A stretch of 64,000 nucleotides of DNA from Lachnospiraceae bacterium NC2008 (GCA_000687675.1 JHWS01000001.1:124001-188000), one strand, 5' to 3'. Positions 23,782-33,206 are shown, numbered from the stretch's first letter. Program-made: numbers and translations. The notes: generated by a model not told the origin, from the letters alone.

Positions 23782-24432
23782 TTGAAAAAAGAACATGATA
23801 AATCTAATATTATCAACAGAATTCACCACGTTGCTAAGCTATACCAAAGTAGATTAGTCGGAAAGACTTTTCTCATTTTATACGAGGGAAATTCAAGTGA
23901 ATTACTTTTCAAATCTGATAATCTTCTACATCTATGCGGCGTCGGTACAAATCTTTCTGCAAAATATTTTTATAAATATGCCATTAACAAAAAACTTTCT
24001 TCAAAAGATATTTTTTTCAACACTAATCACCCCTATGACTTTGCTAGCACAAAAACACAACACCTACATAAAGCTGTTTCATTGTTAAATAGAGACTCAT
24101 TTGTCATTACAGATGTTTCAACACTAACAAAAACATTTAAACTTGGTGCCACAGATCTAGAAGTTGTATTTTGCTTCGACACACAAACAGACAGTAAAGG
24201 AAAGTTGATAAACAACATCTTAATCCCCTATTCCCTTAGAGTTGAAGGCATCCCTAATAGTAAGTTTGGCAACATGTATGAAGTAAACTATGTTTTATCT
24301 AAGAAAACCGGTACCAAGACCTATATAAATATTGAATATGGAAATCCCGATTTCTTAACATCATATCTTGAAAAGTACTCTATATCTGATTATTCAATAA
24401 ATATCAGTAATCAAAATTTATCAACAAAATAA
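23782..24432 (+). CDS. PBECR4-like nuclease-domain protein (putative toxin)
   Basis: A 216-residue protein. Its first 110 residues (RIHHVAKLYQSRLVGKTFLIL, then FKSDNLLHLCGVGTNLSAKYFYKYAI) follow the pattern I associate with the PBECR4 family, a branch of the Barnase-EndoU-ColicinE5/D-RelE ribonuclease fold found in phages and mobile elements. This is recognition by memory and was not searched. The start is taken as TTG at 23782, because AAGGAGG lies six bases upstream; the in-frame codon at 23749 falls in the terminator stem. Lys- and Asn-rich, AT-rich codon use sets it apart from the galT and ptsI neighbours, suggesting transfer. It stands directly behind the ncRNA terminator, so its expression depends on readthrough or a promoter I cannot see. 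Toxin function is an inference. Confidence 0.6.
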   Translation: MKKEHDKSNIINRIHHVAKLYQSRLVGKTFLILYEGNSSELLFKSDNLLHLCGVGTNLSAKYFYKYAINKKLSSKDIFFNTNHPYDFASTKTQHLHKAVSLLNRDSFVITDVSTLTKTFKLGATDLEVVFCFDTQTDSKGKLINNILIPYSLRVEGIPNSKFGNMYEVNYVLSKKTGTKTYINIEYGNPDFLTSYLEKYSISDYSINISNQNLSTK

Positions 24433-24438
24433 AAAGAA

Positions 24439-24459
24439 GAGTATCCGTTTAAGACACTC
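24439..24459 (-). terminator. Intrinsic terminator of ptsI
   Basis: Stem GAGTATC/GACACTC (one mismatch) followed on the minus strand by TTCTTTTTATTTT. It lies between convergent genes. Confidence 0.6.
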
Positions 24460-24487
24460 TCCTATAAAGTCTAATATATTATATTAA

Positions 24488-26101
24488 TTATTCAGCCGCT
24501 CTAATCGCACGTCTTACTGGAAGAACACTCTTTGGCGAAACAGATAATTCATCGATACCCATTTCAATAAACTTTTCAGTTAGAGCTGTGTCTGCTCCTA
24601 GTTCACCGCAGATACCTGTCCAGATACCTTCCTTGTGACCATTGTCTGCAACCATCTTTATAAACTTAAGAACAGCTGGATGGTGTGGATTATAGAAAGG
24701 CTCAAGTTTTGAGTTCTGACGGTCAATAGCCAGTGTGTACTGGGTAAGATCATTAGTACCTATACTGAAGAAGTCCACATGTTTAGCAAGCTCATCTGAC
24801 ATAAGAGCTGCTGCAGGAGTCTCAATCATGATACCTTCTTCAACCTGGCCTATCTTTATACCTTCCGCCGCAAGTTCTTCTCTAACAGACTTAGAGATTT
24901 CTTTTATCTTAAGAACCTCATCTACTGAGATAATCATAGGATACATAATAGCAAGATTGCCAAATGCACTGGCTCTATACAGTGCTCTAAGCTGTGTTCT
25001 AAATATCTCAGGTCTTGTAAGACATATTCTTATAGCTCTAAAACCAAGAGCCGGATTATCTTCTTTATCAAGATTGAAATAATCCACCTGCTTATCAGCG
25101 CCTATATCCAAAGTTCTGATAATAACTTTCTTACCACCCATAGTTTCTACAACTTTTTTATAAGCTGCAAACTGTTCGTCCTCTGATGGATAATCTTCGC
25201 TTTCAAGATATAAGAACTCAGATCTAAATAAGCCTATACCGCCTGCATCATTGGCAAGTACTGCTGCCAGGTCACCCGGATTACCTATATTAGCATACAG
25301 GTTAATCTTCTTTCCTGACTTAGTAACATTGTCCTTGCCCTTAAGTTCCTGAAGAAGCGCCTTCTTCTCATCATCAGCCTTCTTCTTATCAAAATACTTC
25401 TCTAATACATCTGCTGCTGGATCTACAATGAACTTACCTTCATAGCCATCTACTATACCCATAAGTCCATCATATTCTTCCTTAATATCCGCCCCTATAA
25501 GAGCAGGAAGAGCCATGGTCCTTGCAAGTATTGCAGTATGGGAATTAGAAGAACCAAGTCTGGTTACAAATGAAAGAAGCTTGCTCTTATCAAGCTGAAC
25601 TGTTTCAGATGGTGCCAAATCTTCAGCCAAAAGAATAATTGGTTCATCTGTTATGGCAGCGTCATCAGCAACTCCTTCAAGTATTCTTATTACCCTCTCT
25701 GAAATGTCTTTAACATCTGCACTTCTTGCCTTGAAGTAATCGTCATCCATATTGGCAAACATATCCGCAAAGTTATCTCCTGTTGTAGCAACAGCATACT
25801 CTGCGCACACTTCCTGAGTTGTGATTGTGTTAATGATTGAATCATTATAATCCTCATCCTCAAGCATCATGGCATGTACATTGAAGATCTCAGCGCTATC
25901 TTCGCCAACTTCATCTACCGCCTTCTCATATAAGGCATTAAGCTGGTTTATAGCATCATCTTTAGCCTTCTGATACCTTGCAATCTCGCCTTCTGTATCA
26001 GTTATCTTCTTTCGTCTTATGTCATTTTCTTTTTTGGAAAAATATTTAATTCTTCCAATTGCTATACCGCCACATACTGACTTTGCTGATATTTCTACCA
26101 T
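24488..26101 (-). CDS. ptsI: PTS enzyme I (phosphoenolpyruvate-protein phosphotransferase)
   Basis: A 537-residue enzyme I that takes phosphate from PEP and passes it to HPr. The HPr-binding and phosphohistidine domains come first, with the active-site His188 in GSSNSHTAILART, followed by the PEP-binding barrel (GGIGLFRSEFLYL, SIGTNDLTQYTLAIDR, GICGELGAD). It is somewhat shorter than the 570-residue E. coli enzyme, within the range of Firmicutes. It lies 60 bases behind ptsH and is the last gene of the sucrose operon, an unusual place for a general PTS component. Confidence 0.96.
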   Translation of the reverse strand: MVEISAKSVCGGIAIGRIKYFSKKENDIRRKKITDTEGEIARYQKAKDDAINQLNALYEKAVDEVGEDSAEIFNVHAMMLEDEDYNDSIINTITTQEVCAEYAVATTGDNFADMFANMDDDYFKARSADVKDISERVIRILEGVADDAAITDEPIILLAEDLAPSETVQLDKSKLLSFVTRLGSSNSHTAILARTMALPALIGADIKEEYDGLMGIVDGYEGKFIVDPAADVLEKYFDKKKADDEKKALLQELKGKDNVTKSGKKINLYANIGNPGDLAAVLANDAGGIGLFRSEFLYLESEDYPSEDEQFAAYKKVVETMGGKKVIIRTLDIGADKQVDYFNLDKEDNPALGFRAIRICLTRPEIFRTQLRALYRASAFGNLAIMYPMIISVDEVLKIKEISKSVREELAAEGIKIGQVEEGIMIETPAAALMSDELAKHVDFFSIGTNDLTQYTLAIDRQNSKLEPFYNPHHPAVLKFIKMVADNGHKEGIWTGICGELGADTALTEKFIEMGIDELSVSPKSVLPVRRAIRAAE

Positions 26102-26161
26102 AAGCGTTCCCTCTCTTAAACTTAAAAGGTTATATAACCCACCGTAAATCCCCTTATCTAA

Positions 26162-26419
26162 TTAAAGATTTTCCTTAAAAAATGCCTGGATAGCAGGTGC
26201 TGCATCAGCCTCATCCTCACCTTCAACTGTAACAGTTATAGTCTCACCGCACTTTACTCCAAGAGCCATAACAGCCATAAGTTTCTGAGCCTCTGCCGAT
26301 TTATCACCCTTACCAATAACAACCTTTGACTGATATTCTTTTACTTTCTTTGCAAGAGCTCCTGCTGGTCTTGCGTGTATTCCTACTGCATCTGTAATTA
26401 CATACTCAAATTTAATCAT
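26162..26419 (-). CDS. ptsH: HPr phosphocarrier protein lacking the regulatory Ser46
   Basis: An 85-residue HPr. The catalytic His15 sits in the normal GIHARPAG context, so phosphorelay from enzyme I should work. The regulatory site normally reads KSIMGVM with Ser46; here the aligned segment is AQKLMAVMALG and residue 46 is Lys. HPr kinase could therefore not create P-Ser-HPr from this protein, and CcpA-type catabolite repression through it is not expected. The start follows AAAGGAGCG and lies four bases before the scrB stop end, so the genes are tightly coupled. Both general PTS proteins are embedded in the sucrose operon. Confidence 0.93.
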   Translation of the reverse strand: MIKFEYVITDAVGIHARPAGALAKKVKEYQSKVVIGKGDKSAEAQKLMAVMALGVKCGETITVTVEGEDEADAAPAIQAFFKENL

Positions 26420-26422
26420 AAC

Positions 26423-27850
26423 TCAACGCTCCTTTCTAAACTCCATACTCTTTAACTTATAACAAACCAGGTCCATATCCCCTGTTACTTTAACTTCTCT
26501 CGCAATATCCTTCTTCGGATAATGCTTGGTAGTCATTACATACTGACCATCATTTATATATATTTCTACTGCTGATACATCTACTATTATTCTAACATTT
26601 TGCACCTGACAAGGCATTTTAATTTTTCGTATACTTCTGCCATATCCTGTATCTCCTGCAAATGCTAAAGTAATATCATTTTCGCTTGCCCTAAATACTA
26701 AAGAATGATCAAATGTTATTTCAAAGAATCCATTAGGTGTCTTTCCTACAAGTTCATATATCTCAGGAACTTCATAATTTCCATCCATATTACCTGCAAT
26801 TACACCATCTCTAAGTTCGAGAATCTCCTCTACAGGATTCTGTTTAACTATCCCAAGAGCAGCGTCATAAGAAAGCACTCTTGGAAGTGTCAGCATGTGC
26901 TGCCAGCCTTCGTCTATAGATGGATCGTGGTCATAATCTGCACCAGGTATTCCCATCCAACCTATTAGAATAGTTCTTCCTTTTTCATCTACAAAGCTTT
27001 GTGGTGCATAGAAATCGAATCCCATATCCCATTCTACAAATCTGCTTTCATCAACCACATATGTTGTATCTGCTACTTTCATATTTGCGAACAAGCCCTT
27101 GCAGCTTAAATCCCAAGGCATATCATCAAGAACTATATAGCCTGACTGAAAGAGATTCTGATATCTGTATTCTTCTGCATCAAGTCCCTGTGGCGAGAAA
27201 GAAAGAATGCACTTATCAGCTAAGGTAAATAAATCTGGGCATTCCCACATAAAACCAAATCTGTTAGCTGAATCTACAAATCTTTCAAACTTCCAGTTAA
27301 GCATATCCTCTGATGAATAGATCATCACACAGCCTATATTATCATTGGTTCTTGCTCCAAGTACCATATAATATCTGCCGTCATACTCAAATACCTTAGG
27401 ATCTCTTACGTGGCAGGATAGGTTAGATGGATAATCGCTATTAGTAAGAAGCACCTTCTTTTCATCATAGTGAATACCATCTTTGGTACGACTAAGGATA
27501 ACATTGTGTCCTCTACCCTTGTAGATGTAGTCGAAGTCGCCTTCCATCTTCACATTGCCGGTGTAATAGGTATATATCTCATCCCCATGTACATAGCCGC
27601 ATCCAGAATACACACCATCTTTATCTTCTGCTATATCTGGCTTCATATACTCACCGGTATATTCATAAGTAAGAAAGTCCTTTGTTGTATACTGGCCCCA
27701 GCTCTTTAATCCTCCAAGAGGAGTATCTGGTGAATACTGGAAAAATATATGATACAGACCATCCTTCTGACAAAGACCATTAGGATCATTAAGCCAGCCC
27801 CGTGGTGGCATAATATGTAATTTAGGAATATAACTCTTTATTGTATCCAT
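26423..27850 (-). CDS. scrB: Sucrose-6-phosphate hydrolase (GH32)
   Basis: A 475-residue GH32 enzyme splitting sucrose-6-phosphate to glucose-6-phosphate and fructose in the cytosol. The signature WLNDPNG at 19-25 gives the nucleophile Asp22; the transition-state Asp is in HVRDPKVF near residue 150 and the acid/base Glu in WECPDLF near 206. A C-terminal beta-sandwich completes it. There is no signal peptide, which fits a phosphorylated intracellular substrate. Its position directly after the sucrose EII gene supports the assignment over fructanase. Confidence 0.94.
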   Translation of the reverse strand: MDTIKSYIPKLHIMPPRGWLNDPNGLCQKDGLYHIFFQYSPDTPLGGLKSWGQYTTKDFLTYEYTGEYMKPDIAEDKDGVYSGCGYVHGDEIYTYYTGNVKMEGDFDYIYKGRGHNVILSRTKDGIHYDEKKVLLTNSDYPSNLSCHVRDPKVFEYDGRYYMVLGARTNDNIGCVMIYSSEDMLNWKFERFVDSANRFGFMWECPDLFTLADKCILSFSPQGLDAEEYRYQNLFQSGYIVLDDMPWDLSCKGLFANMKVADTTYVVDESRFVEWDMGFDFYAPQSFVDEKGRTILIGWMGIPGADYDHDPSIDEGWQHMLTLPRVLSYDAALGIVKQNPVEEILELRDGVIAGNMDGNYEVPEIYELVGKTPNGFFEITFDHSLVFRASENDITLAFAGDTGYGRSIRKIKMPCQVQNVRIIVDVSAVEIYINDGQYVMTTKHYPKKDIAREVKVTGDMDLVCYKLKSMEFRKER

Positions 27851-27893
27851 CTAATTCCTTTCCTATATCAATCCAGAAAGTTCACTAAGGCAA

Positions 27894-29834
27894 CTATCTT
27901 GTTACTTTATATAACGCGCTTCCAGCAGCCTTCTTACCAACTTCTGGCGCACCTACTGCTTTGAAGTCATCTGTATTTGTAACTATAACTGGTGTTGTAA
28001 TATCATATCCAGCTGCCTTAATAGCTTCCATATCAAACTTAAGAAGTGGTGTTCCTACGGCTACCTTATCACCATCAGCAACTAACTTCTCATAATGATT
28101 TCCACCAAGTTCAACTGTATTAATTCCTACATGGATAAGTAATTCGATTCCATCATCTGACATAAGACCTATAGCATGTCCTGTATCGAATACCATAGTT
28201 ACTGTTCCGTTAAATGGTGCCTTTACAACTCCTTCTGCTGGAACTATTCCGCATCCATTTCCAAGTGCTCCAGATGCAAATGTCTCATCAGGGACCTGGT
28301 CAAGAGGAATAACCTCACCGTTACATGGTGCATAAACTGTATCTGCATCAGTTTCAGCTTTAACTACTTCTTCTACCTTCTTTGTCTCTTCCTTCTTAAC
28401 TGGTTCTTTCTTAGGCTCATCCTTCTTTTCTTCAGTCCAGAGAATAAGTGTAAGGATAAATGCTACACCGCCTGATATAAGAAGAAGTAATGCATATAAT
28501 GGAATGTTTGTAATAATAAGGAATCCAGGGAAACCTGTAACTCCGTATGCTGTTGCTTTAAGTCCTGCAAATGCTGCGAATCCACCACCTACTGCTGCAC
28601 CAATCATAGCGCATACGAATGGCTTCATATATCTTAAGTTAATACCGAAGATAGCTGGTTCTGTAATACCAAGTGAAGCTGAAAGAGCTGCTGGTATAGC
28701 TACTGACTTTGTCTTAGCATTCTTAGATTTGATACCTACTGCAAGAGAAGAACCTGCCTGTGCAAAGTTAGCTGCTGTTGCAACTGGCATCCATGTATTG
28801 AAGCCACCTGCCTGAGCAAGCATACCACTTTCAATACCGTTATACATATGGTGAAGACCCATAACAACCGTTACCGGATAAAGTGCACCTATTACAATAG
28901 CTCCAAATGGGTTTGTAATAAGGAACTTAGCACCGTCAAGAACATAGTTCTCAAGAAGTGAGAATACAGGTCCAATAGCCATAAATGTTACAAGTGATGT
29001 TAAAAATATAGATGTAATAGGTACTACGAAGAGATCTAACATCTCTGGCACCTTCTTGTGGAGCCACTTTTCAATCTTAGCAAGCACCCATACCGCTATA
29101 ACAATCGGTATAACGTGGCCTTGGTAACCATGTCTTGAGATAGAACCAAGTACGTATCCACCTACTTTTATATTTCCAAATAAGTTCCAGGTTGGTATGG
29201 ATGTAGTTCCGAACATGCTCATAATGGCATCTTCACTACCTACGTTCCATCCATTTAAAAGTGATGGGTGAACCATCATAAGTCCAAGCACTGCTCCTAG
29301 ATAGATATTTGCTCCAAATACCTTAGCTGCTGATATAGCAACAATTACTGGAAGGAAGGCAAATGCTGTAGCTGACATCATATCAAGGAACTGATACCAA
29401 GCTGTTCCTTCAAAATGAAGTGATTCAATCTTACCAAGTGCTTCTACGATACCCATAAGGAGACCAGATGCTACGATAGCAGGAAGGATAGGTACGAATA
29501 CATCTCCTACTGTCTTTATAGCTCTCTTCCACATAGGCTGCTTAGCTGCTGCTGCCTGCTTAACATCATCTTTAGATGCTGCAGCTACTCCTGCTAAGTC
29601 GATAAACTCGTCATATACTTTGTTAACTGTTCCTGTACCGATGATAATCTGAAGCTGGCCTGCTGCCTCAAATACACCTCTTACACCATCGATTTCTTCT
29701 AGTCTTTCTTTACTTGCTTTTGCATTGTCTGCAATTACAAGTCTTAGTCTTGTAGCACAATGTGCTGCTGAAACAAGATTCTCTTTTCCGCCAATCTCTG
29801 TTAAGATTTCGGATGCACATTTCCTGTAATCCAT
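27894..29834 (-). CDS. scrA: Sucrose-type PTS transporter EIIBCA
   Basis: A 646-residue fused PTS permease in the order EIIB-EIIC-EIIA. The EIIB phospho-acceptor is Cys26 in AAHCATRLRL; the EIIC domain (about 100-465) has about ten membrane segments with PAIFGINLRYMKPF; a charged linker rich in Lys and Glu (about 467-495) leads to EIIA, whose His568 lies in LLIHVGINTVEL. It imports and phosphorylates a glucoside, here sucrose judging from scrB and scrK. The start follows GGAGG. The promoter and an operator are visible upstream. Confidence 0.93.
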   Translation of the reverse strand: MDYRKCASEILTEIGGKENLVSAAHCATRLRLVIADNAKASKERLEEIDGVRGVFEAAGQLQIIIGTGTVNKVYDEFIDLAGVAAASKDDVKQAAAAKQPMWKRAIKTVGDVFVPILPAIVASGLLMGIVEALGKIESLHFEGTAWYQFLDMMSATAFAFLPVIVAISAAKVFGANIYLGAVLGLMMVHPSLLNGWNVGSEDAIMSMFGTTSIPTWNLFGNIKVGGYVLGSISRHGYQGHVIPIVIAVWVLAKIEKWLHKKVPEMLDLFVVPITSIFLTSLVTFMAIGPVFSLLENYVLDGAKFLITNPFGAIVIGALYPVTVVMGLHHMYNGIESGMLAQAGGFNTWMPVATAANFAQAGSSLAVGIKSKNAKTKSVAIPAALSASLGITEPAIFGINLRYMKPFVCAMIGAAVGGGFAAFAGLKATAYGVTGFPGFLIITNIPLYALLLLISGGVAFILTLILWTEEKKDEPKKEPVKKEETKKVEEVVKAETDADTVYAPCNGEVIPLDQVPDETFASGALGNGCGIVPAEGVVKAPFNGTVTMVFDTGHAIGLMSDDGIELLIHVGINTVELGGNHYEKLVADGDKVAVGTPLLKFDMEAIKAAGYDITTPVIVTNTDDFKAVGAPEVGKKAAGSALYKVTR

Positions 29835-29905
29835 AATAGATCCTCCATAAAAACCTTTTGTTAATTTTTTATTTGTTAATACATAGCGCCGTATTTTTCA
29901 TCATG

Positions 29906-29919
29906 TGAAATCGTTTTCA
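29906..29919. promoter_or_regulatory. ScrR operator O1 (scrA side)
   Basis: TGAAA-TCGT-TTTCA, a perfect inverted repeat just downstream of the scrA -10 box, where bound repressor would block scrA transcription. Confidence 0.7.
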
Positions 29920-30073
29920 GTTGTTAATGCAATTATACGCTTTTTATTCCTTTTGTGTAAATTATCAGATTCTTACAATTATTTTTAATTGTTTTGTATC
30001 ATTTTAACAATACATTTCAGTAAATATAAAAAATATATTGATTTTTGAATTTCGGTTTTATATTATTAGTTTA

Positions 30074-30087
30074 TGAAACTGATTTCA
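30074..30087. promoter_or_regulatory. ScrR operator O2 (scrR side)
   Basis: TGAAA-CTGA-TTTCA, the same half-sites and spacing as O1, 72 bases before the scrR start, 168 bases from O1. This suggests autoregulation or looping. Confidence 0.7.
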
Positions 30088-30158
30088 TATCACTTTCATG
30101 TTTATTTCATACTTTAGCATTTTCATATATAACTAATAAGAAAGGACTGATTAAGCAT

Positions 30159-31133
30159 ATGAATATTAGCGATATAGCAAAGTTAGCAGGAGTATCTCCA
30201 GCTTCTGTTTCAAGATATCTTAATAATGGATATCTAAGTGAGGAGAAAAAAGAAAAGATTAAAGCTGTAATAGAAGAAACAGGCTATAAGCCATCTACTC
30301 AGGCTCAAACACTTAGAACTGGTAAGAGTAAACTTATCGGAGTAATTATTCCAAAGATTGATTCATCTTCTATCTCACAGGTAGTACTTGGAATAAGTTC
30401 TGTACTTTCTGAAAATGGATATCAGATATTACTTGCTAATACATTTAATGATGAACGTAAAGAACTTGATTACATACAGACATTTAATGAGAACTTTGTA
30501 GACGGAATAATAAATCTTGGTACTGTATCTACCAGAGAACACGCTAAGGCATTCAAAAATATGACTGTTCCTGCTGTTGTTCTTGGTCAGAATGTATCTT
30601 ATGCATCATGTATATATCATGATGATTACAATGCATCTCTTGATCTTACTAAGCACGTTCTTAGTAAAGGACATAAGAACATTGCCTATATAGGTGTTAC
30701 AGATAAAGATAAAGCTGTAGGAGTTCTTAGAAAGAATGGATTTATAGATGCAACAAGTGCTGCTAGTGGAGTAAAAACCTATGTTGCTTCCGGCGATTTT
30801 ACTATGGACAACGGTTATCACAATACCGAGAAACTCCTTAAAGCACACCCTGAAATAGATGCTATAGTTTGCGCTACTGACACTATTGCTTTAGGTGTTG
30901 TTCAGTATCTTAACAAGCACGGTTTGGATATACCTGGTAAGATAGCAGTTGCCGGTTTTGGTAATAGCAGCGGTGGTCAGATACTCACACATCCACTTAC
31001 CACAATAAAGTTTTTTTATAAGGAATGTGGTATAGAAGGTGCTAAGATGCTGCTTGAGAAGCTACAAAGTCCTGAAACACCATGTAAATCTCTTATGCTA
31101 GGCTATGAAATTAATGAAGGTGCATCTGTTTAG
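30159..31133 (+). CDS. scrR: LacI-family sucrose operon repressor
   Basis: A 324-residue LacI-family regulator. The helix-turn-helix starts at the very N-terminus (NISDIAKLAGVSPASVSRYLNNG), which decides the start at 30159; an upstream in-frame codon at 30045 would add a hydrophobic stretch not seen in the family. The effector domain follows (LIGVIIPKIDSSSISQVVLGI). It diverges from scrA and is followed after 23 bases by the fructokinase gene. Two matching palindromes lie in the region it shares with scrA. Confidence 0.92.
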   Translation: MNISDIAKLAGVSPASVSRYLNNGYLSEEKKEKIKAVIEETGYKPSTQAQTLRTGKSKLIGVIIPKIDSSSISQVVLGISSVLSENGYQILLANTFNDERKELDYIQTFNENFVDGIINLGTVSTREHAKAFKNMTVPAVVLGQNVSYASCIYHDDYNASLDLTKHVLSKGHKNIAYIGVTDKDKAVGVLRKNGFIDATSAASGVKTYVASGDFTMDNGYHNTEKLLKAHPEIDAIVCATDTIALGVVQYLNKHGLDIPGKIAVAGFGNSSGGQILTHPLTTIKFFYKECGIEGAKMLLEKLQSPETPCKSLMLGYEINEGASV

Positions 31134-31156
31134 ATTAAATTAGAAAGGGAAATGAT

Positions 31157-32101
31157 ATGAGCAAATTATATGATATTATCAGTGCTGGCGAGATGTTAAT
31201 TGACTTTACACCTTGCAAGGAAGCCTATACATATACAGCTAACCCTGGCGGAGCTCCTGCCAATGTTGCAGTTTGCGTTTCCAGGAACGGTCTTAAAGCC
31301 GGTTTCCTTGGTATGCTGGGTAATGATGATTTTGGTAAAAGATTACAGGCAACCTTAATAGAAAATAAGGTAAAGCCACTTTGTAATAAGCTTACTGATG
31401 ATGCTGTAACTACTATGGCATTTGTCACACTATATGATAATGGTGAAAGATCTTTTACTTTTACAAGAAAACCAGGTGCAGATATCCTAATCAAACCTGA
31501 TGACTTTAATATGAGAGATGTAGAAAACTGTACCATCTTCAATGCTGGTTCCTTCTCTCTTACTCATGAACCAGCAAGAAGCACCTATATAGAAGCTATA
31601 AAGAAAGCATCAAAGGCAGGTGCTATCATCAGCTTCGATATTAACTATAGAGATGCTGTATGGCACAGTGAGGCAAACTGTCTAAAGGTTATTGAAGAGA
31701 TACTACCTTACGTTGATTTATTAAAGATATCTGACGAAGAGTTATTCTTTGTAGGCGGCGAAAAAAATATCGATTCATTTATGGATGAATATAAAATCAC
31801 AGCTGTTATAGAGACTCTTGGCTCAAAGGGTTCAAAGTATTACTACAACGGAAAAAGCGGCGTACTTGAAAGTATGAAGGTTAAAGCCGTAGATGCAACT
31901 GGTGCAGGAGATGCTTTCTGGGGTGGATTCTTATCAAACCTTGTTATGCAAAAGGTAACATCTGTTGCAGATATTAATGAGGTAATAATAGAAGCCGCAC
32001 TAAAGTATGGAAATACCTCAGGCGGCTTATGTGTAACAAAGATGGGTGGTATTCCAGGAATCCCAACCAAAGAAGATATATATAGCGCTATGCTAAAATA
32101 A
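31157..32101 (+). CDS. scrK: Fructokinase (PfkB/ribokinase family)
   Basis: A 314-residue PfkB sugar kinase. The N-terminal GEMLIDFTP and NPGGAPANVAVCVSRNG and the C-terminal ATGAGDAFWGGFLS (anion hole and catalytic Asp) are intact. Coupled to scrR and opposite scrAB, it should phosphorylate the fructose released by ScrB to fructose-6-phosphate. Start supported by AAAGGGAAATG. Confidence 0.93.
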   Translation: MSKLYDIISAGEMLIDFTPCKEAYTYTANPGGAPANVAVCVSRNGLKAGFLGMLGNDDFGKRLQATLIENKVKPLCNKLTDDAVTTMAFVTLYDNGERSFTFTRKPGADILIKPDDFNMRDVENCTIFNAGSFSLTHEPARSTYIEAIKKASKAGAIISFDINYRDAVWHSEANCLKVIEEILPYVDLLKISDEELFFVGGEKNIDSFMDEYKITAVIETLGSKGSKYYYNGKSGVLESMKVKAVDATGAGDAFWGGFLSNLVMQKVTSVADINEVIIEAALKYGNTSGGLCVTKMGGIPGIPTKEDIYSAMLK

Positions 32102-32102
32102 T

Positions 32103-33206
32103 TTAATCAGAAATATCATAATCAGGAGAAATATGGAAGTTATATTCTGGATATTTCTCCTGAAGTTCTTTATAAAGCTCTCCAAATACTGTCTCAGCAT
32201 CATATCCAAATTTCTTAACAACATCAAATCTTATCTGTTTCGTTTCTTCATCAAGATAGAAGCCGTGCATTTGCAGCGCCCATTCATGACTTACTACAAA
32301 TTTTCTAATCTCATCACGAAGATGTGCAGCTGCATCATCATGAGTATTGTATGAGTAAACACTCATACCTGTAATTATTACTCCTGTTTCATCAAAGACT
32401 TTTTCTGCAGCTTTACGTGATAATATATCAAACTCAGCTATAGTCATAGTATCTGGCACTTCAACGTGAACAGAAGCATAATCCTTGTCTGGTCCATAGT
32501 TACTTATAAAGAGGTCATATGCGCCTCTAATTTCAGGTTCTGATGCAAGTATCTTTTTGATGTTAATAGATAAATCTGCATCAACTCTCTTTCCAAGAAT
32601 ATCATTAAGAGTTTCCATGAGCATCTCAAAACCAGACTTTATAATAATTGCTGAAATAAGAAGACCAACATATGCTTCAACACCTATTCCTGTAAACATA
32701 TAAAGCGCTGCACTAGCTAATACCGACGCAGAAAGAATCGCATCAAATAAAGCATCCGAACCTGATGCAACAAGAGCTGCAGACTTCACTTTCTTACCTC
32801 TGCTTTTTACAAACAAGCCAAGGACAATCTTAGCCACTATTGCAACTGCAATAATGATAAGTGTTATATGTGTGTAAGTTGCTTTTTGTGGGTGAATAAT
32901 CTTCTTTATGGATTCGACCAAAGAAGTAATACCGGCATATAAAACGATACCCGAAACAGCCATAGCACTTAGATATTCTATTCTGCCATATCCCATAGGA
33001 TGTTTATGATCCGGGGTTTTAGATGCAAGTTTGGTGCCTACTATAGTAATAACAGATGATAAAGCATCTGATAAATTATTAACAGCATCAAGGATGATAG
33101 CAATAGAGTTTGCTAATAAGCCTATTATCGCCTTAAACGCTGCAAGAAAAATATTAGTTATAATTCCAATAATACTTGTCCTTATAATTATTTTATCTCT
33201 GTTCAT
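32103..33206 (-). CDS. Cation diffusion facilitator transporter (first copy)
   Basis: A 367-residue CDF protein exporting a divalent metal such as Zn2+, Mn2+ or Fe2+ in exchange for protons. It has six membrane helices (about residues 10-215) with the metal-site pairs DAVNNLSD and DALFDAILS and the loop HKHPMGYGRIEYLSAM, then a cytoplasmic domain of about 150 residues, longer than the usual 90. I place the start at ATG 33206, after GAAAGG. It converges on scrK with one base between stop codons. A related copy is at 54.8-55.9 kb. The metal cannot be read from sequence. Confidence 0.92.
   Translation of the reverse strand: MNRDKIIIRTSIIGIITNIFLAAFKAIIGLLANSIAIILDAVNNLSDALSSVITIVGTKLASKTPDHKHPMGYGRIEYLSAMAVSGIVLYAGITSLVESIKKIIHPQKATYTHITLIIIAVAIVAKIVLGLFVKSRGKKVKSAALVASGSDALFDAILSASVLASAALYMFTGIGVEAYVGLLISAIIIKSGFEMLMETLNDILGKRVDADLSINIKKILASEPEIRGAYDLFISNYGPDKDYASVHVEVPDTMTIAEFDILSRKAAEKVFDETGVIITGMSVYSYNTHDDAAAHLRDEIRKFVVSHEWALQMHGFYLDEETKQIRFDVVKKFGYDAETVFGELYKELQEKYPEYNFHISPDYDISD

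Larger units (their letters stand above)
29835..30158. promoter_or_regulatory. Divergent scrA/scrR regulatory region
   Basis: A gene-free stretch of 324 bases. On the minus strand TTACAC (29955-29960) and TATAAT (29932-29937), 17 bases apart, form the scrA promoter. The operators at 29906-29919 and 30074-30087 flank the region on the scrA and scrR sides. The remainder is AT-rich without other clear motifs. Confidence 0.7.
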
